DNA of 64,000 bases from Trichobilharzia szidati (GCA_944472155.2 OX235274.1:36516052-36580051), one strand, 5' to 3'. Positions 30,518-41,013 are shown, counted from the first letter of the stretch. The notes: generated from the letters alone by a model not told the origin. Translations and numbers: made by a program.

Positions 30518-32080
30518 ATGGTTAACCAAAGTAAAAAGCAGCGAACTCAATCCCCTGTAAAACTGATGACTAATTTTAAGTCGTTGATTGCTACATCAAG
30601 CAACACACTTCCTACAAATGGTTATAGTGAGCCACTAAACTCACTTGTATGTCGTAAGCGTCGAGCTGAAACTGAGGATAAAACTATACTGACAGCTAGT
30701 ATTAGCACTACTCCCAAAAATTCAGTACCCTCTGCTCATACAGAAACCCTCCCTACACCTTATGTGCTTATCGAAAAGCTCCAGCCTTCAAGCTCTGTTT
30801 CAGTACTATCTTCAGAAATAGAACTTCTAAAGTTGTCTATAGGAGAACTTAAGGCCGAGTTAAGGGACTTAAAAAACAATAAGTCAGTAGATCCTGTAAT
30901 TTCTGATACCAATACGAAAATCTCCAATTTATCAGGTCAGATCAGTGATATCAGACTGCAGGTCTGTGAACTGACACCTTTAACTATTCTCATGAAAACT
31001 GTAGACCTTAACAAACTTGACAGTGAATCGATATCTAAGGTGGATAACCTAATTAACTTTGTTACTACAGAAGTAACAAAACGACTAGATGCTAAACTAA
31101 ATGCTATTGTCTACAACGTTCCGGATAATGAGGCACTAAAAAAGGTACAGCGCATCTTACTTAGTGAGGCGAAAATGCCCAACTCCAAGACTAAGTGCTA
31201 CAGGCTGAAGAAGAGTCAACATGACAAGTGTTGTCCTATTCGTTTTCAGTTCGAAACACCGGCTGAGGCCAGAAAATTTACCCACTCCCAACACACCCTA
31301 TCGCAAGCGAGAAATTACAAACTAATAAAGGTTGCGGTGGACAAGACCGTCATAGAAAGGCGCGTATATAATTATCACACTGAATCTAATTGTGGAATAA
31401 ACAATAGGACATTGCAAGCAGCAATTATACCCAACCCTTTGAGAGACACCGTAGAATCCACCGCACCACCCCTCTCTAACCACACAGAATTATCTTCTCA
31501 GAGAGCGACACCAACCGAAAGGCCGCTAAATTGCAATCAAATAGCCAATAAAACTATACCACCTACCACCGTAGATTTAGACATGTCACTAAATAATCCA
31601 AGAAAAAAAGTCAAGTCCTCTCCTAGCCATAAGTCCATTGGTAAAAAAGAGAAGAATATGACCCCAAATCATGCCAGCAACAACAATGGCAGTACAAGTA
31701 AGCCCACATTCCCCACGGTCGATAGTATTGGCACCCACAACGTGCGAAATAGCACCATGGCCCATACTGATAACCAACGCCAAAACGATGCCACCCTCAA
31801 GAGTACAAGTGACAATAGTCAGAACTCGACCACCAACAACTCAGGGCATTCACAGTATGGCACGCTAATAAATTTTGATCGGATATACGGTACAAGTCTG
31901 CTGGGAACTAACCCACAAAGCAGTACATTCGAAACCCTTACAAGGACACCACTAGTACCTAACAATAGGTGGAATACTAGACCATGGTCTTCACAAGGTC
32001 CCAATCACTTTTTATCCCCTGCGTCCCTGTCAGCGTTGAAAAAACAGCTGGTAGGGATGCTAACACTCCTAAACCGCTAG
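30518..32080 (+). CDS. CR1-like LINE ORF1 protein
   Basis: 520 codons, intact. Residues ~95-150 (LSSEIELLKLSIGELKAELR and onward) form a heptad-rich coiled coil, expected to give trimers. A conserved block follows: NLINFVTTEVTKRLDAKLNA, IVYNVPDNEALKKVQRILL, CCPIRFQFETPAEARKF and YKLIKVAVDKTVIERRVY. It has a partner in the minus-strand copy (63711-61694) and may bind RNA. I see no zinc knuckle or PHD finger. The C-terminal half is Ser/Thr/Asn-rich and low complexity. Its end overlaps ORF2 by 97 nt in a different frame. The function is inferred from other LINE ORF1 proteins: RNA chaperone of the retrotransposition complex. Confidence 0.85.
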   Translation: MVNQSKKQRTQSPVKLMTNFKSLIATSSNTLPTNGYSEPLNSLVCRKRRAETEDKTILTASISTTPKNSVPSAHTETLPTPYVLIEKLQPSSSVSVLSSEIELLKLSIGELKAELRDLKNNKSVDPVISDTNTKISNLSGQISDIRLQVCELTPLTILMKTVDLNKLDSESISKVDNLINFVTTEVTKRLDAKLNAIVYNVPDNEALKKVQRILLSEAKMPNSKTKCYRLKKSQHDKCCPIRFQFETPAEARKFTHSQHTLSQARNYKLIKVAVDKTVIERRVYNYHTESNCGINNRTLQAAIIPNPLRDTVESTAPPLSNHTELSSQRATPTERPLNCNQIANKTIPPTTVDLDMSLNNPRKKVKSSPSHKSIGKKEKNMTPNHASNNNGSTSKPTFPTVDSIGTHNVRNSTMAHTDNQRQNDATLKSTSDNSQNSTTNNSGHSQYGTLINFDRIYGTSLLGTNPQSSTFETLTRTPLVPNNRWNTRPWSSQGPNHFLSPASLSALKKQLVGMLTLLNR

Positions 32081-35000
32081 TGCTGGCTCCCCCTTTGCAT
32101 GAATGTAGGAACAGTCTAGTTCACCCGCATCCATTAAGCACACTTGGTACATGCACAAGTTTAGGTCAAATAAAGATCCCTACCCCCGTTTCTAGCTTAA
32201 CTAAAAATAAAAATGCCTTAGCCTATAGCACATCCAGTACTCCAACGCTCAATTCTTCACCGAAAACAGCACACACCAACTCGATAGACATAGGTGAACA
32301 TGATGCTGAAACTCCTCTTAACATAGGGTCGTCATGTCAAACAGTACTACTGGGTGCTGAACCACATTCGGGGCTGATTAACGAACTTAAGTACTTCAAA
32401 TGCTATTTCAAATCTCATCTTTACCTAATCCTCATAAATGCTAGATCCGTTCTAAATAAACTACCGATGCTCAGAGCACTCACAGTAATATACAAACCCC
32501 CTATAATTGTCATCACTGAATCCTGGTGTAACTCGAACATACTGGATGAAGAGATAAGCTTAGATAACTATACACACTTTCGGTGTGACAGGGAAGGTGG
32601 TAAGGGAGGGGGTTGTCTTATGTACTTTCTGAATGCACTTACTGTATCACAGCTAGAAAGTAGTACACTTAACATGCCTGAGACTTTATGGGTTAACTTA
32701 CACTTAAATAACGCAATAGTATTAATTGGATGCACCTACAGAGCACCTGGCACCTTTAGTAATTACGAGACCCAACTTATTAATACTCTAGAACAATTAT
32801 CCACCCTCCACTACGATCATAAGATCCTATGTGGAGACTTTAACTTACCAGAAATCAACTGGGAAATACCCACAGGTCCAACTAAACTTGATAAGTTCTT
32901 AGGCACACTGGATATACTTGGCTGGAAGCAGACTGTCACAACCCCTACAAGAGGTAATAACGTACTAGACTTAATCTTCTGCCACAATATAAGTCCCCTT
33001 TCTACCCTAGTAGGTTCTGAGTTTTCAGGGAGTGACCACAAAACAGTGCTGTGTGCACTGCCACTTCCGTCAAGTAGAAATGCAACCCATGCCCCTACTT
33101 CACAACAAATAACTTACAGGAACTACAGTAAGGCAGACTGGACTCTAGTAAAATCAATGCTAAGATCCTCAGAATGGAGTGAGTACTTCTATACTGATAG
33201 CCTCTCGAAAGCTCTAGACATCTTTTACTATAACTCCAACACATGCTTAGATGCTGTCATCCCATTTCAAACACTAAAGTTTTCCCCACATAGAAAGACA
33301 TTCATAAAGCCAAAGGATCGTAGGAAACTGAAAAGACTGTCAACAAGTTACTTCAGGCGACACGACTTTAGTACACTAGGGTCAATACTTAGTACTCTTA
33401 GCTCCATCTCGCAAGCTCATAACTTGCGTATGAGAAATGAAGAATGCACGGCACTAGCCAGCACCACCAGAGTAGGTGCTCTCACAGAAATACTAAAGAA
33501 ACGAATGAATCGCCAAAGCCATAAAATTTCTCTCCTTATAAACAAGGGCAAACTATACAGCAACCATGCAGACATGTGTGAACTGTTTAATGAAACGTTT
33601 GCAGCTAACTACCTTAAGCCTACAAGTCCACTTCTCGGTTTACAATCTAAAATAGAACTCCCTTCATCTTCAACGCTGAAACAAATCACTACAGTTCATT
33701 TCACTTACTCTAATATTAACCAAGCCGTTAATACTCTTAAAAGCTCTAGTAGTGCCGGTTTTGACGGTATACCATCGTATCTTTATAAACACGGCGGTTC
33801 TGACATTTCCGTTTTATTACTTAAGATTTTTACAATGTCCCTAGAAAGCCAAACCTATCCAGATAAATGGAAAACGACATTTATAGTACCTAAACACAAA
33901 TCCGGATCAAAAACTGAAGTCAACAACTATAGGCCAATCAATATTACACCCATAGTATCTAGAATCATTGAAAGAATAGTTAAAGATGATATCCTCAAAC
34001 ATATGCTCAGCTGCAATATTCTAAGTCCAAACCAACATGGATTCCTAAAATCCAGATCATGCATGACATGTCACCTTGACTTCTTTAACTATATAACTAG
34101 CAGCCGAGACAAACAACAACTAGTACTAGTCATCTACTTCGACATATCCAAAGCCTTTGACCGCGTTGACCATTTACTTCTAATAAATAAGCTAAACTCT
34201 TTAGGAATAAGTAACCCATTATTAGGATGGATTGAATCATTCCTTAACAATAGGTCCCAAGTAGTTAAACTGGGGTCTGTAAATTCTAAACCTAGTCCAG
34301 TCACTTCTGGAGTAGTTCAAGGTAGCGTCTTAGGCCCCCTCCTATTCACTCTATATGTCAACGACATATGCAGCTGTTTCTCACTTGGCAAACCATTCAT
34401 CTTCGCAGATGATCTTAAAGTAGCTTACACATTCCACTGTGATGACTTAGGGTACTTTCAGAAAGCTGTTCAGGAAGAACTAGATCGAGTAACTGCATGG
34501 TCCTCCACATGGAACCTAAAATTCAACCTTAAAAAATGTGGTTGGATCTGTTTCGGTGCACCCTCAATAAACATTAAACTAGTACTTGAATCTCTTGACT
34601 TGCCTAAACTCCAAAGTGTTGTTGACCTAGGACTCAGGTACTCTAGTGACTTGACATTTTCCGAGCAAGTGGCAACACAGACGCGTAAATCGAGGATGCT
34701 CCTAGGATGCATACTCAGGAATTTCCACAACTACGAGGCGAAGCTATTATTATATAAAACTTGTGTCAGACCACTACTTGAATATTGTCCATTTATTCTC
34801 AGCAGCACTCGCGTAAGTGACAAACTTAAAATAGAAAGTGTCCAACGACACTTCACGTCTAAACTACTAGGATTTGACTGCGAAAAGGACTACACATCAA
34901 GGTGTATAACTCTAGGTATCGACCAACTCTGGATGAGACGACTGAGCATTAACCTAACATTCTTCTTTAAAATATTGCATGAAATATCATTCTCAGACAG

Positions 35001-35277
35001 CAAGGAAATACACTTTTCACCGGAAGGCTCTTACAACCTTCGTAACCAAACGTGCACAGTATCTAGGAAAAACTGTAAAACAGCACTCCGTGCAAACTTC
35101 TTCATAGTCATGTACTCTAAGATCTGGAACAGTTTACCCCTAGATATAAGGACCTGTGACTCTATTATAACCTTCAAACGCTTGCTATATAAACTGTTTC
35201 ATCCCAATGACTATGCCAATCACACCGCACCACTTATTTCCAAAACGCATGAGCTATTAGAACACTATAACGCCTAG
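31984..35277 (+). CDS. CR1-like LINE ORF2: endonuclease and reverse transcriptase
   Basis: 1097 codons without a stop. The APE-type endonuclease spans residues ~135-360: LILINARSVLNK (Asn), VITESWC (Glu), RCDREGGKGGGCL, LCGDFNLPEINW (catalytic Asp), DLIFCHN, GSDHKTVL (Asp-His). The reverse transcriptase spans ~590-860: SSSAGFDGIPSYL, NNYRPINITPIVSRI, QHGFLKSRSCMTCHLDFF, VIYFDISKAFDRVDH, GVVQGSVLGPLLFTLYVNDI and FADDLKVAY (catalytic). The C-terminal tail has LEYCPFIL and a WNSLP block. The ATG at 31984 is the first in frame and overlaps ORF1; translation might start lower, before the endonuclease. All catalytic residues are in place, so this is the best candidate in the window for an active protein. 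Confidence 0.95.
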   Translation: MVFTRSQSLFIPCVPVSVEKTAGRDANTPKPLVLAPPLHECRNSLVHPHPLSTLGTCTSLGQIKIPTPVSSLTKNKNALAYSTSSTPTLNSSPKTAHTNSIDIGEHDAETPLNIGSSCQTVLLGAEPHSGLINELKYFKCYFKSHLYLILINARSVLNKLPMLRALTVIYKPPIIVITESWCNSNILDEEISLDNYTHFRCDREGGKGGGCLMYFLNALTVSQLESSTLNMPETLWVNLHLNNAIVLIGCTYRAPGTFSNYETQLINTLEQLSTLHYDHKILCGDFNLPEINWEIPTGPTKLDKFLGTLDILGWKQTVTTPTRGNNVLDLIFCHNISPLSTLVGSEFSGSDHKTVLCALPLPSSRNATHAPTSQQITYRNYSKADWTLVKSMLRSSEWSEYFYTDSLSKALDIFYYNSNTCLDAVIPFQTLKFSPHRKTFIKPKDRRKLKRLSTSYFRRHDFSTLGSILSTLSSISQAHNLRMRNEECTALASTTRVGALTEILKKRMNRQSHKISLLINKGKLYSNHADMCELFNETFAANYLKPTSPLLGLQSKIELPSSSTLKQITTVHFTYSNINQAVNTLKSSSSAGFDGIPSYLYKHGGSDISVLLLKIFTMSLESQTYPDKWKTTFIVPKHKSGSKTEVNNYRPINITPIVSRIIERIVKDDILKHMLSCNILSPNQHGFLKSRSCMTCHLDFFNYITSSRDKQQLVLVIYFDISKAFDRVDHLLLINKLNSLGISNPLLGWIESFLNNRSQVVKLGSVNSKPSPVTSGVVQGSVLGPLLFTLYVNDICSCFSLGKPFIFADDLKVAYTFHCDDLGYFQKAVQEELDRVTAWSSTWNLKFNLKKCGWICFGAPSINIKLVLESLDLPKLQSVVDLGLRYSSDLTFSEQVATQTRKSRMLLGCILRNFHNYEAKLLLYKTCVRPLLEYCPFILSSTRVSDKLKIESVQRHFTSKLLGFDCEKDYTSRCITLGIDQLWMRRLSINLTFFFKILHEISFSDSKEIHFSPEGSYNLRNQTCTVSRKNCKTALRANFFIVMYSKIWNSLPLDIRTCDSIITFKRLLYKLFHPNDYANHTAPLISKTHELLEHYNA

Positions 35278-35415
35278 ACTCATTACTAAATATTACGACA
35301 CTAAATAAACTCTAAGACTTCGCAAAATTACATGAAAAACAACTAGATTATGGGTAGTGTTTACTATACAATGATATACATTTATAAACATTTATATGTA
35401 CATAAAATAATAATT

Positions 35416-35660
35416 TTCTTTCCATATTTACATACTTTATCTCCCTGCTGAGCGTAATCTTCTATATACCTCCTGGTCGAGGTCGAACAACCCAACATCT
35501 AAACTGAAATGACCATTTAAGTAAATTCAAACTCAAATTCCATGAACGATCCGATGCTACCATTTGAAAACGCTGGCTAACATTCTGTACAAGGAGTATT
35601 CTTGATCTGATATAAAGAAACAACTGGTTTTCAAACAGTTTTCAATGTATTACTCAACTT
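35416..35660. other. Unassigned segment between LINE and DNA transposon
   Basis: About 245 bp without ORF or recognised repeat. Its counterpart may be 37954-38170 on the other side of the transposon. Together these would form one older insertion split by the transposon, which is not proven. Confidence 0.4.
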
Positions 35661-35670
35661 ACATGTACAG
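35661..35670 (+). repeat. 10-bp target-site duplication, left
   Basis: ACATGTACAG, repeated exactly at 37944-37953. Confidence 0.85.
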
Positions 35671-37943
35671 GACAGAGGATAGCGGCACAAATGGCTTACG
35701 GAGAGGCTGAGCACTTGAAGGTCACTCGCGCACACTGTGATTGGTAGACTTTCCTTTGCGTAAACGTTGCGGCTAATACGTGTCGTACGTTACTGAGGCG
35801 GGCTTTGAAATAACAATAATAAAAGCGAATAGACATTATATTTTTTAGCCGAAGGGAACAAGTTAACATGTGTATAAATTTCACAGATGTAATAAGCATT
35901 TAATCCACTCACGAGGAGAATATTCCTGGCTAACTTAATCAAAGAAGTATAAAGTTTGAAGATTTTATCTCTTTCAGTTGGTTGTAACGGATAGATAAGA
36001 GTCACTTGTATAATATTTGCTTTTTACAGAAGAGAAAATGTGACAGGTGATTTGGAAGTTACGCAATTCCTGAAATCTATCGTGGAATATATTGAAGACT
36101 AATCTATGGAATTTCTCCAACTCTGTGATTGTTCCCTCCCTTGTTCACATATTCAGTGTAGCTAAGATAAGGAATTGTTCACCAGAGGTAAGATAAATTT
36201 ATCTGATATGTATCCATCCTCAGATATTTCTCAATACGGTCGAAGGAACACAATGTCAATCTTTGCTTGAAAAGTTCTCATCCAGTTTCTCCGAACGGAT
36301 CTGGTGGTGACGAAAACTGCAGACTGGTCGAACATCACTACCAACGGGTACAAACTGATACAGATGTTGCGGACAGAGTGTTTGGTGAACTTATGATGAC
36401 TAGTCACCATAGCTATGATGCAGCTATAAAAACTCTACAACTGTGATTTTTTTCAATGGATTGTTATTCACTCTTTTTAGTGTAGATATGTACTCTTTGA
36501 TTCTGATTTATTTTTAACTTCATTGATTGTTGTTTCCTTGCAAATATATGCATTTATGTCGACTAACTTTGTCTCTTTTGCCTATCATGTTGAGGACATT
36601 GCAGAGTTAACGAGAATGAAAGGCAACGTAGTAATACTTATGTGAAATGCGTCAGTCTTAAATTGTTATTATTTCCTCAATGCGTCATTAAGCCTTACGT
36701 AAAGTGTTTCAGTTACGTTTAGCCCGGTTGCGTATAATATTATTATTCACGATTGTTAAGAAAGTGGCCGTAAAAAATATGTTCGTACTGTGATAACGAA
36801 ACATAACCTAGCAAACGTAGGTTCTATACGTACACGACTTGTATTGGTAGTCTAGGCACTTCAAGTACACTCTGCAACGCACATCCTATTTATCACAAAT
36901 AGTCTGTTATTCTTATGTTGCGTTTAACACCACTATCTCAAAGGAAATCATTAGGTAATAAAGAGATAACTACATTATTCTTCTTGTGTTATCATTTCCT
37001 ATCAATAAGCTCTTACATGATCACATCAACGCTTAGACTCGTGCATTAGTTGACTACGTCACTAAACTTCATTGATTATTTCGTTATCATAAAATACGGT
37101 AACACATTAGATAGGCTTTTGTTGTGCATATCGCCTGTTTAAGGTTTCCTAGCGAAAGCAATTACTCAAAAGCAATAGCAGTACCCCATCGTGACCAAAT
37201 TCAACCACGTGTAAATATGACATTTTACGAATATTACGTCTTCTACACTGGCATCACTTCGCTACTCCACAAACAGTAAGTATTAATAGTGTATGAATGG
37301 AGTGAAAAATTTTCAAAACAATATTTATTTCGATAAATACATTCGTAATATCACAAATATTTCATCATTTACACAAATGTTATCCTTTTTAATCCCATTA
37401 GAATGTCTAAATGTATTGAGTGACTGAGGAAGTAAAGACCATAATCTGGAAATTAAAGATGATAAAAATTTAGTGAGATAATGGTGAGTTATATAAATAA
37501 CTTAAAACATAGTACCTACCAGTTAAACGACTGCCTCTTCACCGTTATCTGACGAAATAAGCAACTCAGTTTCCTTTCTTACTGTGAGATTTGGTAAAGA
37601 TCATGAAATCATACCTACCTCGATATTTAAACATCTCCTCATCATTTAAGTAAAATACACTAAAAAATTGGAATTATTTAGCATTTTCTATCATAATTGA
37701 CATTTTCCGACGAATTCTGACATTTCTTATGCATGTCAATTCGATGAAAGGACAGCATCTTTAAACACACTGAAAACGACCGTTATTCTCAAGTTTTACA
37801 CGATTTTTCGTTAAAATACGGTATGTAAACCGTATTTCTGTCGAAAAAACCACTAAAAACAACGCAAAATAGCCCAAACACAACACCACGATAACACCTT
37901 ACAAACTGCAGCAATCAGCTGATTTGTGCCGCTATCCTCTGCC
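35671..37943. mobile_element. Non-autonomous DNA transposon with 22-bp TIRs
   Basis: Bounded by terminal inverted repeats 35671-35692 (GACAGAGGATAGCGGCAC...) and 37922-37943, identical except for one base, and by a 10-bp duplication. The interior (2.2 kb) is AT-rich with no ORF over 75 codons, so no transposase is coded; it would need one supplied in trans. A duplication of 9-10 bp points to Mutator-like elements (known in schistosomes) or possibly Merlin; TIR bases CAGAGG also recall hAT, which makes 8 bp. Superfamily is open. Confidence 0.85.
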
Positions 37944-37953
37944 ACATGTACAG
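37944..37953 (+). repeat. 10-bp target-site duplication, right
   Basis: ACATGTACAG; partner of 35661-35670. Confidence 0.85.
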
Positions 37954-38169
37954 TCTGCCATGCTGACGCAAATGGCGCAAATGGATAGTTCTAGAATTGC
38001 CCCCATTTGATGCAGTAAAACAGTCTAACATAACCTTATCTAATTTTCGTATCAAAGATCAAATTTCTTTCCTATTGTAAAACTACGATAAGACTGCTGA
38101 CAAAAATGGAATAAATACATTATTGAATCAAAATAATACATCAATAAACTTTATCTCACGGATGCTGTT

Positions 38170-38405
38170 CACAACAAAGTTTTATAGGAGAATTGACTTC
38201 AAGCTTTATTTTTCCCAGATATTTGTATCACATTCATCTGAACCCTGGGTTTTTTGTTAATGCGAAGACAATATTCTATATCTCTTTATGTGTTACACAG
38301 ACAGACTATTTTGCAGACTGTTCTGACTGACTCTAATGTTAGATTCAACAAACAAACTGTAATTTATATAATAACTTATCCATGCCTGTACAATTGGTAT
38401 GTTCC
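38170..38405 (-). repeat. LINE 3'-end-like repeat R, copy 1
   Basis: Reverse complement of the repeats at 39358-39590 and 44335-44610. Shared landmarks are AATTGACTTCAAGCTTTATT, GGGTTTTTTGTTAATGCGAAGACAATATT and TTATCCATGCCTGTACAA. Confidence 0.85.
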
Positions 38406-38419
38406 TGCATAAACAGGAA

Positions 38420-38860
38420 TAAATAAATTAATTGGCCGTTAGAGGCAGGGGTTGAGTATACTGGGCTTAATGCAGGTGTGTGTGTCACAACACCGGAGAT
38501 CGAAAGGCTTGTAGCTGAATCGATCAGTTTGTGTTTGCCAGTATCAACCAGTAGCTGATAGTGTTGCATGAGATCCATGCCAATAATACCGGTAGTTACA
38601 TCTGCTACAAGGAAAACCCAGCGAAATGACCTACGTAGGCCTATGTTAAGGTCCAGGAACTTTTTGCCATACGTTGTGATTGGCGAACCGTTTGCGGCGC
38701 GAAGCTGTAAGGAAAGTGGCCGCTTGCGCTCTTCAGATGTTGGTGGGATTACGCTAACTAGGAAGCGTGTCCCAGTGGTACGGTCGGTAACATAGAAGAG
38801 GCGACATGGAAGTGGTTCGCCAGCGACGTTAGTCGCCAATACGTGCTGGCTTACAGGTTT
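38420..38860 (-). pseudogene. Gypsy aspartic protease lacking the active-site motif
   Basis: Minus-strand frame downstream of gag: LATNVAGEPLPCRLFYVTD, TTGTRFLV directly followed by SVIPPT, PLSLQLRAANGSPITTYGK, FRWVFLVADVTTGIIGMDLM and HYQLLVDTGKHKLID. The flap and the hydrophobic IIGMDLM block are preserved. The catalytic Asp-Thr/Ser-Gly normally found between RFLV and SVIPP is missing, as if about five codons were deleted in frame. The protein should therefore be inactive. The frame differs from that of gag and begins before the first ATG, so expression by frameshift is likely in intact relatives. Insertions cut it off at ~38420. Confidence 0.8.
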
Positions 38861-39184
38861 CCCGATTGCTGGCCATCAAAGGTGCACGGGCGAGTGCACT
38901 TTTGGGCCTTATCACCATAACGCCGGTGATACCAGCACACTCCAGGCTGGGAATTTTTAGGCCTACGACATCTGCTGCCAGCTCATGACGAAGATCTGCC
39001 ACGAGTCGAGCTGGTGCGGCTATGTGAACGACCTCTAGATCTCCCATCGAGTTTTAACTTTCCTATCTCTTCGTACAGCTTATTGAGGTGAGCCACCACA
39101 TCAACGTTGGATGACCCCACGACTGAGGAGGTCCTAGTCTGCGTGGAACTAGCGGTAACGGCAGCCGAGATATTCGTGTTTGAT
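38861..39184 (-). CDS. gag: Gypsy gag, C-terminal part with CHCC motif
   Basis: Continuation of the 40937-40336 gag frame after an insertion: NTNISAAVTASSTQTRTSS, VVAHLNKLYEEIGKLKLDG (short coiled coil), then RSRGRSHSRTSSTRGRSSS, a basic Arg/Ser region. A stop in that frame follows. In the frame that contains it, CWYHRRYGDKAQKCTRPC then appears. This Cys-His-Cys-Cys motif is diagnostic of the CsRn1/Boudicca lineage, replacing the usual zinc knuckle. A one-base frameshift lies between the Ser/Arg block and the motif (around 38995). Confidence 0.75.
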
Positions 39185-40335
39185 GTAATAATAATAATAA
39201 TAATAGTATATTCTCATTTTTTACATGAGGGACACCAGTTTACAGGCATCATCACTTCGATAAATTACACATACGATTAGTAAATATAGTTAGTAATGAT
39301 AATATAATAAGGTACATATTTGTTCATACAAATATAGGAAAAACAAGTTCTGTAGGAATGGATAAGAATTATTTAAGTTACATATTTAAATTACATGATT
39401 TACGGTTAAATAACATGGTTGCTGTCATTTTATCTTTAGTTTGTGGGGAAAATCGGATAACTGGTGATTCAATGGAACACACCAACAAATATAGAGATAT
39501 TGACTTCGCATTAACAAAAAAAACCCAAGTATGCGTTGGATGGATTACATACACTTGGGAAAATAAATAAAGCTTGAAGTCAATTCCCTCATAAAACAAT
39601 AAAATGCGTCTTACAATAATATATTCCCACTTTATGCACATGAGGGACTCCAGTTGACAAGCATCAACAATATGGTAATAATGCACACATGGAGTAAACA
39701 TGTTTAAAATTTTCCACTAACACAAAATATATATACAAGGTAAGATAATGAAATATTGACCGTAAGTACACTCTGCATAAGTTAAAACAGTTTATATGGC
39801 ATAATCCTAGGCACTATTATTGTTTGAATTTGTTGAACATGAGCGAAACAACTGAGTGTTGCGTTACATTCGGTCGATATGGTGGGCTAGTCACAAAAGC
39901 ATAAAAATGGCTTATAAAACGTTACTCAGTTTACCGTAAACGATGTTTTAAGCAATATAAACTGCAAACGGCTCACTACAGCAGTTAGTATCCAGTTAAA
40001 CATGCAGAGAAGTAATCATAATTCAGCAACTTGTGAATTTTTATTCTTTTCTGTCTGGAACCTGAGTAACTGCGAACCAATCCATACAAAAATGTCGAAA
40101 GAGGCATGCAGGAGCAGAATTTTGCCATCGAATGAGTCATTGGTATCTGAGACGCAGCTATCAGCATATTTTCGTCATTTCATAGATATCCAGATTTATT
40201 GACGCTGTATAGGTTGTGATTTGGATTTGTCATCATGGCCGACATATGGACGAATATTCAAAATCGGAATACAACTTGTTTGCCTTTCGGATTTACTTAA
40301 TTACATCGCGTGTTGGGTTTGATTACTCTGCGATT
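39185..40335. mobile_element. Insertion interrupting gag (LINE 3' repeats)
   Basis: Separates the two gag parts. It starts with (AAT)n at 39187 and a minus-oriented LINE 3' end (GAGGGACACCAGTTTACAGGCAT). It contains repeat R copy 2 (39358-39590, plus) and a second AATATATTCCC..GAGGGACTCCAGTTGACAAGCAT segment (39610-39665). 39670-40335 is AT-rich without ORF. TTTGAT occurs at both edges and could be a short duplication. Confidence 0.65.
39358..39590 (+). repeat. Repeat R, copy 2
   Basis: Plus-oriented. It matches 44335-44610 and the reverse of 38170-38405; it ends GCTTGAAGTCAATTCC. Confidence 0.85.
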
Positions 40336-40937
40336 TTGATATATGTAGTAGTCTCTACTACTCTATCGGCTGCCTCAGCTAGCTCAGATAAGGGGGAATG
40401 GTTGATTGGGGCTAAAATAGTCTGAATCGTCTGGGGTAACCGCTGTAACCACAGCTGTTTCAAGAAGGCATCATCTATTTTGAAGTCGGCCACCAACTGC
40501 CTCATTTGACGTAACAGTTGGGTGGGCTTTCTATCACCTCGGAAGAGCTCCTGCACTTTCTGTTGTTCGGCAAGTGCCACGCGCTTAATAAGCGCCTGCT
40601 TGAGACGCTCGTACAAGCCCGGGGATCGGTCCGCAAGGACATCAGATACATCTTCCATGACGTGCTCAGGAAGACTTACTATAACTAGGTTCACCTTAGT
40701 CTCCTGTGAGCGTATATTACGAAGTGCGAACATAGCTTCGATGTGTTCGAACCATCGGGCAGGATGCTGAGTCCAGAAGGTGGGGAGTTGCAAGGTAATA
40801 GCCATTTCTGAGGCGGGACTGGCGTCAGTCATTTTGCACACGGGACGATATATTAATAAAATGACAACAAATATGATAACAAAAAAATATGAGTAAAAAC
40901 AAGGCAAATAAAATTTATAACTCCGAATGAAAAACAA
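40336..40937 (-). CDS. gag: Gypsy gag, N-terminal part (capsid)
   Basis: Minus strand. The start at 40829 (MTDASPASEMAITLQLPTFW) is more likely than the upstream ATG at 40937, which precedes a hydrophobic low-complexity stretch in leader sequence. Capsid-like features: LPTFWTQHPARWFEHIEAMF, the IVSLPEHVMEDVSDVL block, YERLKQALIKRVALAEQQKVQELF and LLRQMRQLV..LKQLWLQRLP. This is the typical order of Ty3/gypsy capsids, which assemble virus-like particles. It runs to TTTYIKIAE, where the inserted sequence supplies a stop. No frameshift within this part. Confidence 0.9.
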
Positions 40938-40998
40938 ATTACCAATATGAAAAAGGGCTGTTTACACTTTAGGCTACTAAGTAGGCAAACGGTGAAAA

Positions 40999-41011
40999 CT
41001 CGGGCTCACCA
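40999..41011 (-). other. Primer-binding site of the inner gypsy
   Basis: Two bases after the 5' LTR, the minus strand reads TGGTGAGCCCGAG. TGG matches a tRNA CCA end. The sequence is close to the tRNA-Trp-type primer site used in the CsRn1 group, differing at a few positions as far as I recall it; identity of the tRNA is not certain. Confidence 0.6.
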
Positions 41012-41013
41012 CT

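Larger units (their letters stand above)
30411..35415 (+). mobile_element. CR1-like LINE, both ORFs intact
   Basis: A plus-strand, two-ORF non-LTR retrotransposon: short 5' UTR (30411-30517), ORF1 30518-32080, ORF2 31984-35277, short 3' UTR with an ATAATAAT tract near 35405. Both frames are uninterrupted. It shares ORF1 and ORF2 organisation with the decayed minus-strand copy at 55.2-64.0 kb. It resembles schistosome CR1-like families such as SR1. Ends are approximate. Confidence 0.85.
30411..38420. mobile_element. 8-kb block of nested insertions within inner gypsy pol
   Basis: Everything between the protease end (~38420) and the reverse transcriptase start (~30410) is foreign to the gypsy frame. 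It contains a CR1-like LINE on the plus strand (30411 to about 35415), a short unassigned piece, a DNA transposon with TIRs (35671-37943), and a minus-oriented LINE 3' repeat (38170-38405). Exact outer borders and a duplication for the block were not found. Confidence 0.75.
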
